A DNA stretch of 45,982 nt from assembly GCA_036741875.1 (NCBI GenBank), contig DAINRM010000005.1:1-45982 (forward strand), read 5' to 3'. Each line of letters starts with the position of its first letter. Position 1 is the stretch's first letter. Source of the DNA: HRBIN35 sp036741875. GTDB taxonomy: Bacteria > Patescibacteriota > Minisyncoccia > UBA6257 > HR35. A model generated the notes under the pieces. That model was not told the origin of the DNA and searched no databases. It was given only the letters and a program-made list of their open reading frames with translations. Below, one piece after another: positions 18,360 to 26,365 of this stretch. The position numbers and the translations under genes are program-made.

Positions 18360-19649
18360 CTAAATTATACCAGGAATAAGCTCCTTTTCTAAAGGTAACG
18401 TTAAGGTTACTTTAGTACCTTTATTTTCTTCTGATTCTACTTTTATTTCCCCGCCGTGAAGTTCGATAATTTTTTTAGCTAAATAAAGACCGATACCAAA
18501 ACCTCCAATTTGTTTTTCTTTAGCTTTCTCTCCTCGATAATATTTTTTAAATAAATTTTGCATATCTTTTTCTGTCATTCCTATACCAGTATCTTTTATT
18601 TCAATTTTCACATAAGGTCTTCCTTCTATTTTTTCTGCTAAAATATTTATTTCTCCAAATTCCTTATTATAAATAACAGCATTTTCAGTTAAAGTAAAAA
18701 GAGAAAGAAAAATAAGATTTTCATCTCCGTAAATTTTTCTTGCTTTTTCATAAATTTCTACATTAACGCTTATCTTTTTTTCTTCGATTTTCCTTTTCAA
18801 AGCTTTTAAAATTTTTTTAAAAATTTCGTCAATATAAACTTCATTTAAATTTAAACTTAAGGATTCTTTTTCTGCTCTTATAAAATTAAGGATGTTTTGA
18901 GAAAAAATTATAGTAGTGGTAATAATATCTAAAATGTCTTCAATTATTTTTTTATTTTCTTCATTAAGTTTTTCTTGATCTATAATTTCAAGAAGCCATC
19001 TTATTTCTGAAAGAGGGGTTAAAAGGTTATGAGAGACAAGTTGAATAAATTCGATTCTTTTTTTGCTTTCAACAACATCTTTTGTTTTTTCGATAATCAA
19101 TCTAAATTTATACATTCTTCCATCTATTTCTTCATCAAAATAGCTAATATTAAAATATCTCTCTTCAGGAAAGGAAAATTTAACCTCAATTATTTCAAAG
19201 GGTTTTTCAGAAACAATCTGAACATCTTCACCTTTAATGAAAGGAAAAAAGAGATTACCCAATATTTCGTAGGTTTTGTTTTTTATCATCCACTGACCTA
19301 CTTCTAAGTTTTTAAGATCTTCTTTTTTCAAATTGACTATTTCAGCAAATTTTTCATTAGCATAAAAAATTTTTAAATTTTCGTCATAAATAACTATTCC
19401 TTCTTGAAGGTTACTTAAGATTTTTTCTAATAAGGGAAAAAAGGATGGTTTTTCTTTAGTTTGTCTTTTTTTAAAATAAAGATGCCAAAAAAGAAAATTA
19501 AGATTAAAAAGGATAGCTAAAAATAAAAAAATCTTAAGCAAATTAAAATCTTTTATAAAAAGAGAAATCAAAAGAAAAAATATAATAAAAATTAAAAAAT
19601 AAAAATAAATATCTTTTTTTATTTTCTCTAAAATGTCTTTCGGTTTCAT
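18360..19649 (-). CDS. Membrane sensor histidine kinase with PAS domain
   Basis: The 429-residue protein has two membrane helices (about 13-32 and 38-57) with almost no outer loop. A PAS-like domain follows (about 70-190; G-I-V-I-Y-D-E-N-L-K-I-F-Y-A-N). The dimerisation domain has the phosphorylated His207 in L-V-S-H-N-L-L-T-P-L. The ATPase domain has the N box (T-E-N-A-V-I-Y-N), D-T-G-I-G-M, G-F-G-I-G-L and G-T-K-V-T-L-T-L. The minimal outer loop implies sensing within the membrane or cytoplasm. No response regulator is found in the window, so it is an orphan. It overlaps polA by 4 bases. Confidence 0.92.
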   Translation of the reverse strand: MKPKDILEKIKKDIYFYFLIFIIFFLLISLFIKDFNLLKIFLFLAILFNLNFLFWHLYFKKRQTKEKPSFFPLLEKILSNLQEGIVIYDENLKIFYANEKFAEIVNLKKEDLKNLEVGQWMIKNKTYEILGNLFFPFIKGEDVQIVSEKPFEIIEVKFSFPEERYFNISYFDEEIDGRMYKFRLIIEKTKDVVESKKRIEFIQLVSHNLLTPLSEIRWLLEIIDQEKLNEENKKIIEDILDIITTTIIFSQNILNFIRAEKESLSLNLNEVYIDEIFKKILKALKRKIEEKKISVNVEIYEKARKIYGDENLIFLSLFTLTENAVIYNKEFGEINILAEKIEGRPYVKIEIKDTGIGMTEKDMQNLFKKYYRGEKAKEKQIGGFGIGLYLAKKIIELHGGEIKVESEENKGTKVTLTLPLEKELIPGII

Positions 19650-22162
19650 TTGATTAAATCAGATAAATTTTTACCTTCATTAATATTAACTTTTAGAGGC
19701 ACAGAAAGTGGCATAATTTTTTCCATAACTTCTTTAATTATAACCTTAATTTCCTCTTTAATTTCTTCTTTGACTTCAAGAATAATTTCGTCATGAATAG
19801 CAAGAACAAAAAAGGCATTATTCTGCCATCCTTTTTCCAATATTTTTTTCTCTATTTCTAAAAGAGCTTTTTTTAAAATATCAGCTCCTAAACCTTGAAT
19901 AGGCATATTTATAGCTATTCTTTCCGCTTCGCTTTTTTCTTTATAAGAAAGAGAATAAATTTCTGGAAGAAATCTTTTTCTTCCTAAAAGTGTTTCTGCA
20001 TAACCTTTTTCTTTAGCAAAATTTATACTTCTTTTTTGATATTCTTTTACTTTAGGGTAAAACTTAAAAAATCTTTCCATTAAATTTTTAGCTTCATTTA
20101 AGCTTACTCCTAATCTTTCGGCTAATCCTCGGGGAGAAATACCATAGACAATACCGAAATTAATAATTTTTGCTTTTCTTCTTGCTTCCTGATCTTCTCT
20201 GCCAAAAACATATTTGGCTACTTCACCATGAATATCCCAATCTTCTTTAAAAGCTAAAATAAGATTTTCATCTTGAGAAAGATGGGCTAAAATTCTTAAT
20301 TCTATTTGTGAATAGTCAGCACTTATGAAAACAAAACCATCTTCGCTTACAAAAATTTTTCTAAACTCTTTAGCCAGATCTCCTTTAAGAGGTAAATTTT
20401 GAAGGTTAGGTTTTTCAGAAACGATTCTTCCTGTAACTGCTTTAGTTTGATTAAAAAGGGTATAAATTCTTTTATTTCTAAAATCAATATATTTTAAAAA
20501 TCCTTCGGTATAAGTTTTCAAAAGTTTAGTGTTTTCTCGATAAATTAAAATTTTTTCTATGATAGGGTGAGTTTCTATTATTTTTAAAAGATCTGCTTCC
20601 TGAGTTGAATAAATTCCTGATTTTGTTTTAGTTATATTTTTTGTTGTCAGTTTTAATATCTCGAAAAGAATAAAACTAAGTTCATGGGGTGAATTTAAAT
20701 TGAATCTTCTTCCTGCTAAAGCATAAATTTCTTCGGCTCTTTTTTCTATTTCTTTTTTTAAAAATTTTTTGAATTCTTCGAGTTTTTCTAAATCAATTTT
20801 TATACCTCTAAATTCCATTCTTGCTAAAAGAGGAGAAATTTTAATTTCTAAATCATAATAAAGATTTTTAAGTTCTTTTTCTTCTAACTCTTTTTTCAAA
20901 ATTTCATAAACCTTAAGAGAAGATGAATAAATATTTTCAAAATTTTCTTTAAGATAATATCTTAAATTATCTTCAAAAGTAAAATTGCCCCTTTCAGGGT
21001 TTAAAAGCCAAAAAACAATTTTTAAATCGAAAATCTTTTCTAAAGATATTTTTTTATCAAAATAAAAATCTTCTTTTAAAGTAATTTTTATAAGCTCTTT
21101 AAAGTCATAAACTATTTTTTCATGTGGTAAACTAAAGATTTTTTTTAAATCAGAAAGAGGGAATGTTTTTATACTATTACCATCATAAACTTCTAAAACA
21201 TCTTTATTTAAGAAAAGGAAAAATGGTGAATTTAAATCTTCTATATTGCCTTCATCTTTTTTAATTTCTTCTATTTTTTTCAAAGAAAAAAGACTGGGTT
21301 TTTCTTTTTTAAATCTTTCTATTAAAGATTTGAAAGAAAATTCTTCAAAAATTTTTATAAGCCTTTCTTCATCATAGCCTTCATATTTCATCTTTTCTGG
21401 CTCAAAATCAAAAGAAATATCTTTTCTTAAGGTGACAATGTTTTTAAAAAAAAGTAATCTTTCTTTATTTTCTAAAATTTTACTTCTAAAAGAGGGTTCT
21501 AGTTTTCCTTTTTCTGCTTCTTCAATAATTTTTTCTAAATCACCAAATTTATTTATAAGAAGACTAGCTGTTTTTTCGCCTATTCCTGGAACCCCAGGAA
21601 TATTATCTGATTTATCACCAACTAAAGCTTTAAAATCAGGGACTTTTTCTGGTAAAATGCCAAATTTATTCCTAACCTCTTCAATGTCATAAATTTTCAT
21701 TTCCGAAATTCCTTTTTTCATAGTAAAAATTCTAGTTTTTTCATCAACAAGTTGAAGTGTATCTAAATCTCCTGTCAAAATAACTATTTCTTTAGCAAAA
21801 GGTTTAAATCTTTCTTTTAAAGAAGCGATAAGATCATCTGCTTCATAACCAGATTTTTCTATGATAGGAATATTAAAGCCTAAGAAAATCTTTTTAGAAA
21901 GACCAATCTGAATTTTAAGATCATCTGATGCTTTTGGTCTTTGGGCTTTATATTCTTTAAAAACTTGATGTCTTAAGGTTGGTTCTGGCCTATCATAAAG
22001 AGCAAAAATATAGTCTGGTTTATATTCCTTTAAAAACCTTAAAAGAATATTGGAAAGTCCGTAAATAGCATTGGTTGGTCTTCCTTGAAAATCAGTAAGC
22101 CTTGGAAGGGCATGATAAACTCTATGGATAAGAGAATTGGCATCTATAAGAACTACCCTCAT
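19646..22162 (-). CDS. polA: DNA polymerase I
   Basis: The enzyme does repair synthesis and removes RNA primers. The 838-residue protein has the 5' nuclease (about 1-290: L-I-D-A-N-S-L-I, E-A-D-D-L-I, G-D-L-D-T-L-Q-L, G-D-K-S-D-N-I-P-G). A middle exonuclease-like domain (about 300-440) lacks the D-x-E and other metal-binding acids I would expect, so proofreading is probably lost. The polymerase domain (about 450-838) has D-Y-S-Q-I-E-L-R, the R-x4-K-x3-F-G-I-x-Y-G-type O helix, and H-D-E near the end. tsaE lies upstream with a 4-base overlap and the histidine-kinase gene downstream. Confidence 0.96.
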   Translation of the reverse strand: MRVVLIDANSLIHRVYHALPRLTDFQGRPTNAIYGLSNILLRFLKEYKPDYIFALYDRPEPTLRHQVFKEYKAQRPKASDDLKIQIGLSKKIFLGFNIPIIEKSGYEADDLIASLKERFKPFAKEIVILTGDLDTLQLVDEKTRIFTMKKGISEMKIYDIEEVRNKFGILPEKVPDFKALVGDKSDNIPGVPGIGEKTASLLINKFGDLEKIIEEAEKGKLEPSFRSKILENKERLLFFKNIVTLRKDISFDFEPEKMKYEGYDEERLIKIFEEFSFKSLIERFKKEKPSLFSLKKIEEIKKDEGNIEDLNSPFFLFLNKDVLEVYDGNSIKTFPLSDLKKIFSLPHEKIVYDFKELIKITLKEDFYFDKKISLEKIFDLKIVFWLLNPERGNFTFEDNLRYYLKENFENIYSSSLKVYEILKKELEEKELKNLYYDLEIKISPLLARMEFRGIKIDLEKLEEFKKFLKKEIEKRAEEIYALAGRRFNLNSPHELSFILFEILKLTTKNITKTKSGIYSTQEADLLKIIETHPIIEKILIYRENTKLLKTYTEGFLKYIDFRNKRIYTLFNQTKAVTGRIVSEKPNLQNLPLKGDLAKEFRKIFVSEDGFVFISADYSQIELRILAHLSQDENLILAFKEDWDIHGEVAKYVFGREDQEARRKAKIINFGIVYGISPRGLAERLGVSLNEAKNLMERFFKFYPKVKEYQKRSINFAKEKGYAETLLGRKRFLPEIYSLSYKEKSEAERIAINMPIQGLGADILKKALLEIEKKILEKGWQNNAFFVLAIHDEIILEVKEEIKEEIKVIIKEVMEKIMPLSVPLKVNINEGKNLSDLIK

Positions 22163-22593
22163 TTTATTTCTACTACTCTTTTTTTAAGAGAAATTATTTT
22201 AATAATAACTTTAACAAAGTTAATTTTTTTTCTTTTAAGATATTTTTCTAATTTCTCTCCCCATTCAATAAAAAAAATGTTTCTTTTGTTTTTTATTTCT
22301 TTTTTTAAATCAAGTTTAAGTACTTCTTTTGGTTTTTTTATTCTGTAAAGATCCAGATGATTTAAATAATATTTTTTATCTTTTAAAAAAAATTCGTATT
22401 TTTGCCAAAGAATAAAGGTTGGACTTTGAAGAACTTCTTTTATTTTAAGTTTTTTAGCTAAAAGTTTAATATAAGTTGTTTTACCACTTCCAAGTTCTCC
22501 CACAAATAAAAAAATTCTCTCTTTTGGTATTTTTTTGAAAATAAAATCAATAAGTTTTTTGGATTTTTTTAAATTTTCAATTTCAAATTTCAT
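22159..22593 (-). CDS. tsaE: tRNA t6A biosynthesis ATPase TsaE
   Basis: The 144-residue protein is the ATPase that, with TsaB and TsaD, makes the t6A modification at position 37 of ANN-decoding tRNAs. The P-loop G-E-L-G-S-G-K-T-T is at about 33-41. The family signature S-P-T-F-I-L follows near 58-63, and H-L-D-L-Y-R-I near 79-85. The length is typical. TsaB and TsaD are not in the window. It is preceded by a terminator, so it should have its own promoter in the short AT-rich stretch at 22594-22602 or inside the hairpin region. Confidence 0.92.
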   Translation of the reverse strand: MKFEIENLKKSKKLIDFIFKKIPKERIFLFVGELGSGKTTYIKLLAKKLKIKEVLQSPTFILWQKYEFFLKDKKYYLNHLDLYRIKKPKEVLKLDLKKEIKNKRNIFFIEWGEKLEKYLKRKKINFVKVIIKIISLKKRVVEIK

Positions 22594-22602
22594 ATATATT
22601 AT

Positions 22603-22635
22603 TTTAAAAAATCCCCTCCAAAAAGGAGGGGATTT
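22603..22635 (-). terminator. Intrinsic terminator upstream of tsaE
   Basis: On the minus strand an 11-bp stem with a five-T loop (22609-22635; arms AAATCCCCTCC and GGAGGGGATTT) runs into a T-rich tail. It would end the transcript of the gene interrupted by the gap at 22669-22768. Confidence 0.8.
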
Positions 22636-22668
22636 GAGTGCGTTTTAAGTTCTTATTTTTTAATTAAA

Positions 22669-22768
22669 NNNNNNNNNNNNNNNNNNNNNNNNNNNNNNNN
22701 NNNNNNNNNNNNNNNNNNNNNNNNNNNNNNNNNNNNNNNNNNNNNNNNNNNNNNNNNNNNNNNNNNNN
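22669..22768. other. Scaffold gap (100 N)
   Basis: Exactly 100 unknown bases, the same size as the gap at 43842-43941, which indicates a placeholder length. It cuts a minus-strand gene. Confidence 0.95.
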
Positions 22769-22829
22769 CTTCATCTTGCATCAAAACTTTTAAAATCTCT
22801 ACCAAGTCTGGGTTTAACAACTTTATCAT
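22769..22829 (-). pseudogene. Gene fragment cut by the gap (N-terminal 20 residues)
   Basis: An ATG at 22827-22829 opens a frame reading M-I-K-L-L-N-P-D-L-V-E-I-L-K-V-L-M-Q-D-E into the gap. On the far side all three minus frames meet a stop within about 20 bases, so the gene ends inside or just past the gap. It is incomplete because of the assembly, not shown to be a true pseudogene. The product is not recognised. It lies between yebC and a terminator, so it is probably the last gene of a yebC unit. Confidence 0.45.
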
Positions 22830-22886
22830 CTTTTTTTCTTATCTAATTTACGACCGTTTTATTTAAAAATTTTCATATCTTTTTTT

Positions 22887-23597
22887 CTAAAAGTCAAGAT
22901 TTTTTGCGTTTGTAAAAACTTCATCAATATCATCTAAATCTAAAAGTTCGTTTATTAAATTTTTAAGCTTTTCTTTTGTTTCTTCATTTTTAATTTCTAC
23001 AGGATTTATTGGAAAAAATTCAATATAAGAATCGAAAATTTCTATGTCTTTGCTTAAAATTTTGTTTTTTAATTCGTTAAGATTTTTTACACCGGTTATT
23101 AACATGATAGTTTCGCTATCTTTTTCTCTTATGTCTTCAATAATATCTAAAAATTCTAAAACACCGTTTTCGTTTTTTTTATAGATTTCAACAACACCTT
23201 TTTCTTCAAAGCTCCATCTTACTGATCCGGGGTTAGTCAACTTACCTCCTTTTTTATTAAGAATTGATTTTATATTACCTAAAGTACGATTTTTATTATC
23301 TGTAATTGCTTTTATTAAAAGGGAAACATTTTCAAAATAAGCCTCATACCAAACTTCTTCAAGATTTAAATTCTTATCTTCTGCTTTTTTAACAGCTCTC
23401 TCTATATTTTCTAAAGGAACTTTGAATTCTTTAGCTCTTTCAATAGCATTTCTAAGTTTTGGGTTTGTTTCAGGATTATTTCCTTCTCGAGCAGCTACAA
23501 TAATAGCATTTATAAGCTTTCCAATAAGTTGACTTTTTCTTACATCAAGTACTGTTTTCTTTCTTTTTATTTGGGCCCAATGTGAATGTCCTGCCAT
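22887..23597 (-). CDS. yebC: YebC/PmpR-family protein
   Basis: The 236-residue protein starts with the invariant M-A-G-H-S-H-W-A-Q-I-K and continues with A-A-R-E-G-N-N-P-E-T-N-P-x-L-R-x-A-I near 36-53, which fits the family throughout. The three-domain cytoplasmic protein is annotated as a transcription regulator in some species. Other members act on translation, relieving ribosome stalling at proline runs. Which role applies here cannot be told. It is followed by the gap-interrupted gene and preceded by rnpB on the same strand. Confidence 0.94.
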   Translation of the reverse strand: MAGHSHWAQIKRKKTVLDVRKSQLIGKLINAIIVAAREGNNPETNPKLRNAIERAKEFKVPLENIERAVKKAEDKNLNLEEVWYEAYFENVSLLIKAITDNKNRTLGNIKSILNKKGGKLTNPGSVRWSFEEKGVVEIYKKNENGVLEFLDIIEDIREKDSETIMLITGVKNLNELKNKILSKDIEIFDSYIEFFPINPVEIKNEETKEKLKNLINELLDLDDIDEVFTNAKNLDF

Positions 23598-23637
23598 TTT
23601 TTAAAATAAAAAATTTTTTAAATAAAAAATAAAAATC

Positions 23638-23977
23638 GGGAAGGATCATAAGCCGGGTTCTGTTTTAGCTAATCATCTGTCTAGGCTCTTTGTTACCAAA
23701 GAGCTCATGCGGCACTCCCGTTTTTAAACGGGCACGGCCTTGCACCCAGGAAGAAGAAAGCAACCTTATGAATTGCTTCATAAGGTATGGAGGTAGCCAA
23801 AAGAAGATTCTTTTGACACCCTCCATCTTTTCACCTTTCTCCAGGTTTAAAACCTGGATAGTATAGTCTCTGTGCTTTCTTCTAGGGTTTTCACCCTAAC
23901 CCCTTTTCGGGGTTTCCTTTAAAATGGGTGCCCGGACTTTCCTCTGGGATTTTTCCCAGCGATTAGCGATCCTTCCC
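23638..23977 (-). ncRNA. rnpB: RNase P RNA
   Basis: The reverse complement has both signature ends: G-A-G-G-A-A-A-G-T-C-C-G-G-G-C near the 5' end and A-C-A-G-A-A-C-C-C-G-G-C-T-T near the 3' end. The terminal helix P1 is the perfect pair GGGAAGGATC / GATCCTTCCC. The length is about 340 nt, in the normal bacterial range, with several stable hairpins between. It is the catalytic subunit maturing tRNA 5' ends; its protein partner rnpA is at 35907. Its 5' end lies inside the end of the upstream metallo-hydrolase gene. Confidence 0.95.
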
Positions 23978-24790
23978 TATAATATTATACCACTCTTTTC
24001 CAAAAACGATTTTTAAATCTCCATTTCTTTGGGTAAGCCATAAATTTTTATTTTTAAAGAATTCTAAAACTTCTTTATGCGGGTGTCCATATCTATTAAA
24101 ACCAGATTGAATTACTATAATTTTTGGATCTATAACTTCAAAAAATTCTTTAACCAAAGAATATTTAGAACCGTGATGGGGGAAATCAAGAAGAGAAAGG
24201 TTTTTTAAAAGATTTGTGTATTTCTTTAAATTTTTCTCAATACCCTCTTTTTCTACATCTCCCGTAAAAAGAAAACTAAAATTTTCTCTTCTACCATAAA
24301 TTACTAAAGAATTGTCATTGTCTTTATAGTAAACTTTATCTGGGTGTAAAACTAAAAGGTTTGTTTTTTTTAAAATTATTTTGTCACCTTTATCGATGAA
24401 AAAAATTTTTATCTTCTTTTTTTCTAAATTTTTTAAAAGCTCTTTAAAATTATCATCGTTCAAAGAAGTTTTATTTATTAAAAGAAGCCTTATTTCATAT
24501 TTATCGCTTAAAGAATTTAAAGATAAATAATGATCGACATCAGCGTGAGAGATAATTACAATATCTAGGTTTCTTTTAAAAAATGGTAAATTATTGTTTA
24601 AAGACTTTAAAATTTTAAAATCATCTTTGCCTGTATCATAAACAATAATATTTTTTCCTTCCTTTAAAATAAAACTTTTTCCCTGACCAACATCTGGAAC
24701 TAAAAGAAAATCTTCTGAACTTAAATAAATAAAAATAGAAGAATAAAGAAAAATGTTAGCGAAGATTAAAATTAAATTCAGCGTTTTCAT
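23963..24790 (-). CDS. ComEC metallo-beta-lactamase domain as a separate protein
   Basis: The 275-residue protein has an N-terminal membrane helix (about 4-23). The ComEC-type opening V-P-D-V-G-Q-G-K-S-F follows near 31-40, then the metal motif H-A-D-V-D-H at 82-87, F-T-G-D-V-E near 176 and H-H-G-S-K near 206-210. In ordinary ComEC this domain is the C-terminal end of the DNA-uptake channel and is thought to degrade the non-transported strand. Here it has its own ATG, 35 bases inside the end of the channel gene in another frame. Its last codons overlap the 5' end of rnpB. Confidence 0.88.
   Translation of the reverse strand: MKTLNLILIFANIFLYSSIFIYLSSEDFLLVPDVGQGKSFILKEGKNIIVYDTGKDDFKILKSLNNNLPFFKRNLDIVIISHADVDHYLSLNSLSDKYEIRLLLINKTSLNDDNFKELLKNLEKKKIKIFFIDKGDKIILKKTNLLVLHPDKVYYKDNDNSLVIYGRRENFSFLFTGDVEKEGIEKNLKKYTNLLKNLSLLDFPHHGSKYSLVKEFFEVIDPKIIVIQSGFNRYGHPHKEVLEFFKNKNLWLTQRNGDLKIVFGKEWYNIIGKDR
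23984..23992 (-). promoter_or_regulatory. Extended -10 promoter of rnpB
   Basis: TG-G-TATAAT on the minus strand (TATAAT 23984-23989, TG at 23991-23992) lies 6 bases before the first G of rnpB at 23977. No good -35 box is seen, fitting an extended -10 promoter. The whole element lies within coding sequence. Confidence 0.7.
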
Positions 24791-25937
24791 TTTTATTAAT
24801 TTTATAAATAAGGAGAAGAATTATAGAATAAAAAGTTAGATAAAAATAACTAGGCAAAAAGATGTTTATTTCTGGAAGAAGATTTCCTAATTCTACTATT
24901 TTTTTTATAAAAAGAAGAGGTGGATAAAGAATAAGCGAAAGGTAAGAAAAAGGAGAAACGAATATTCCTAAAATAAAAACGATTGGTAAAAGAAAAAGTA
25001 TAGGAAGATTAAAAAAAAGACCAAAAGGATTGAAAGAGTTAAAAACAAAACCAAGAAACGGAAAAACTAAAATGAAAGAGGCTAATGACTGAGAAAAAAC
25101 TTCTTTTAAATAATCAATTTTTAAAAAACTTAATTTTTCTTTAATATAAGGGGAAATATAAATTATTCCTACAAAAGAAAGAAAAGAGAGTATTGTTCCG
25201 ATTTCAAAAATTTCTTTTGGAAAAGTTAATAGAATTATTATTAGTGAGGTTAAAACAATATTTCTTTTTAACGGTATTCTTCCGGAAAAACTCTTAATAA
25301 AAATCAAAAACAAAATAAAAATGAAAGCTCTTAAAATACTTCCTTCAAAGCCAACTAAAAATAAATAAAAAGCTAAAATCAAAATTGAAATAATAAGGGA
25401 AATTTTATAATTTAATCTTAAGTTTTTCAAAAAAGATAAAAAAATTGAAAAAATTAACACCAGATTGCTTCCTGAAGCGACTAAAATATGAGATATACCC
25501 GCCTTTTGAAAATTTTTATAAAGATGCGGATTTTCTATGTTTTCACCAAAAATTATTCCTCTTAAAATGTTTTCTTCTGGCCAAGGAAGGTTTTTCTTTA
25601 TTTTTTCATCATAAAAATTTCTCACTTTAGAAGAAAAACTAAAAAGGGGAAAGGCTTTTTCTTTTTTAGAAATTTTTGGAAAGTATATTTTATTTTCTTT
25701 AATTTCAAAATTATCAAGAGTTAATTTTTCTCCTAAGTTTGCTTTTTCGTTTAAATATAAAAAATAGTTTTCTTTATTTTTTAAATTGACTGCTTTTACC
25801 TTGTAATAATTTTTAATTTTTTGAGAATGAGAAATAATTAAAAACTCGTTATTATTTGGCGGTTCTTTTTTGAAATTTATTAAAAAAAGTATGAAAAATA
25901 AAAAAATTAAAAGTAAAAAATATAAATTAGCTTTCAT
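24756..25937 (-). CDS. comEC: ComEC/Rec2 competence channel, membrane part
   Basis: The protein has about 393 residues from the ATG at 25937 (a TTG directly before it is less likely). There is one N-terminal helix, a small soluble domain (about 30-110), then many membrane helices. The Competence-domain signature I-S-H-I-L-V-A-S-G-S-N-L is near residue 150, followed by R-A-F-I-F-I-L near 205. It should form the inner-membrane channel for single-stranded DNA in natural transformation. It stops before the hydrolase domain, which is encoded by the next gene. The start is 7 bases from the 3' end of tRNA-Arg. dprA at 10202 supports the function. Confidence 0.88.
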   Translation of the reverse strand: MKANLYFLLLIFLFFILFLINFKKEPPNNNEFLIISHSQKIKNYYKVKAVNLKNKENYFLYLNEKANLGEKLTLDNFEIKENKIYFPKISKKEKAFPLFSFSSKVRNFYDEKIKKNLPWPEENILRGIIFGENIENPHLYKNFQKAGISHILVASGSNLVLIFSIFLSFLKNLRLNYKISLIISILILAFYLFLVGFEGSILRAFIFILFLIFIKSFSGRIPLKRNIVLTSLIIILLTFPKEIFEIGTILSFLSFVGIIYISPYIKEKLSFLKIDYLKEVFSQSLASFILVFPFLGFVFNSFNPFGLFFNLPILFLLPIVFILGIFVSPFSYLSLILYPPLLFIKKIVELGNLLPEINIFLPSYFYLTFYSIILLLIYKINKNENAEFNFNLR

Positions 25938-25944
25938 CAAAATT

Positions 25945-26015
25945 TGCCCCTAGGAGGACTCGAACCTCCATCTTCTCCTTAGGACGGAGACGCTCTTCCT
26001 TTGAGCTATAGGGGC
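25945..26015 (-). tRNA. tRNA-Arg (anticodon CCT)
   Basis: The acceptor GCCCCTA pairs with TAGGGGC. The anticodon stem TCTCC/GGAGA holds the loop GTCCTAA (anticodon CCT, reading AGG), and the T-arm is GGAGG-TTCGAGT-CCTCC. The molecule is short (71 nt) with a small variable loop. CCA is not encoded. It precedes comEC on the same strand. Confidence 0.93.
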
Positions 26016-26048
26016 ATTTTTTTCTTTATATATTTTAAAATAAAAATA

Positions 26049-26363
26049 ATGAGATTTATCTATTTAAGCTTAATTTTTTTAATTATTTTCGGTTTTGTTA
26101 AAGCTGAAGAGAATGGTTTTCAAAAAATTCAAGATGAAGTTTTTAGAATTTTAAAAAATATTATTATGTTTCTTTTTTCAGCCTTAATGCTGTTATCTGG
26201 TTTAGTTTTACTTTTTTTAGGAGTTAAATATATTCTTGCTAAGGGCGATATAAAAGAGCTTCATAAAACATTGCTTTATGTAGTTTTAGGAATTATTCTT
26301 TTAGTAAGTTCCTTTTTTGTACCTAATCTTTTAAAAAACCTTATCGAAAGTTTGAGGTCTTAA
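26049..26363 (+). CDS. Small VirB2/TrbC-like pilin-type membrane protein
   Basis: From the ATG at 26049 the protein has 104 residues: a signal peptide (about 1-20, ending V-K-A-E), a short amphipathic part, and two hydrophobic helices (about 38-60 and 75-97) joined by K-Y-I-L-A-K-G-D-I-K-E-L. This G-x-K-Y-x-x-A-x-G-D pattern and length match T4SS pilin-like proteins common in CPR. A longer reading from 26001 would start inside tRNA-Arg and spoil the signal peptide. The gene stands alone, about 12 kb from the secretion operon, and converges with ftsK. Its role as a pilus subunit is inferred. Confidence 0.65.
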   Translation: MRFIYLSLIFLIIFGFVKAEENGFQKIQDEVFRILKNIIMFLFSALMLLSGLVLLFLGVKYILAKGDIKELHKTLLYVVLGIILLVSSFFVPNLLKNLIESLRS

Positions 26364-26365
26364 CT

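Noticed and set aside
24756..24790. Programmed frameshift joining the two ComEC parts
   Set aside because: No classic slippery heptamer is seen, and the second gene has its own ATG and membrane helix.
26001..26048. Longer N-terminus for the small pilin-like protein
   Set aside because: It would start inside tRNA-Arg and put a polar tail before a good signal peptide; the ATG at 26049 is preferred.
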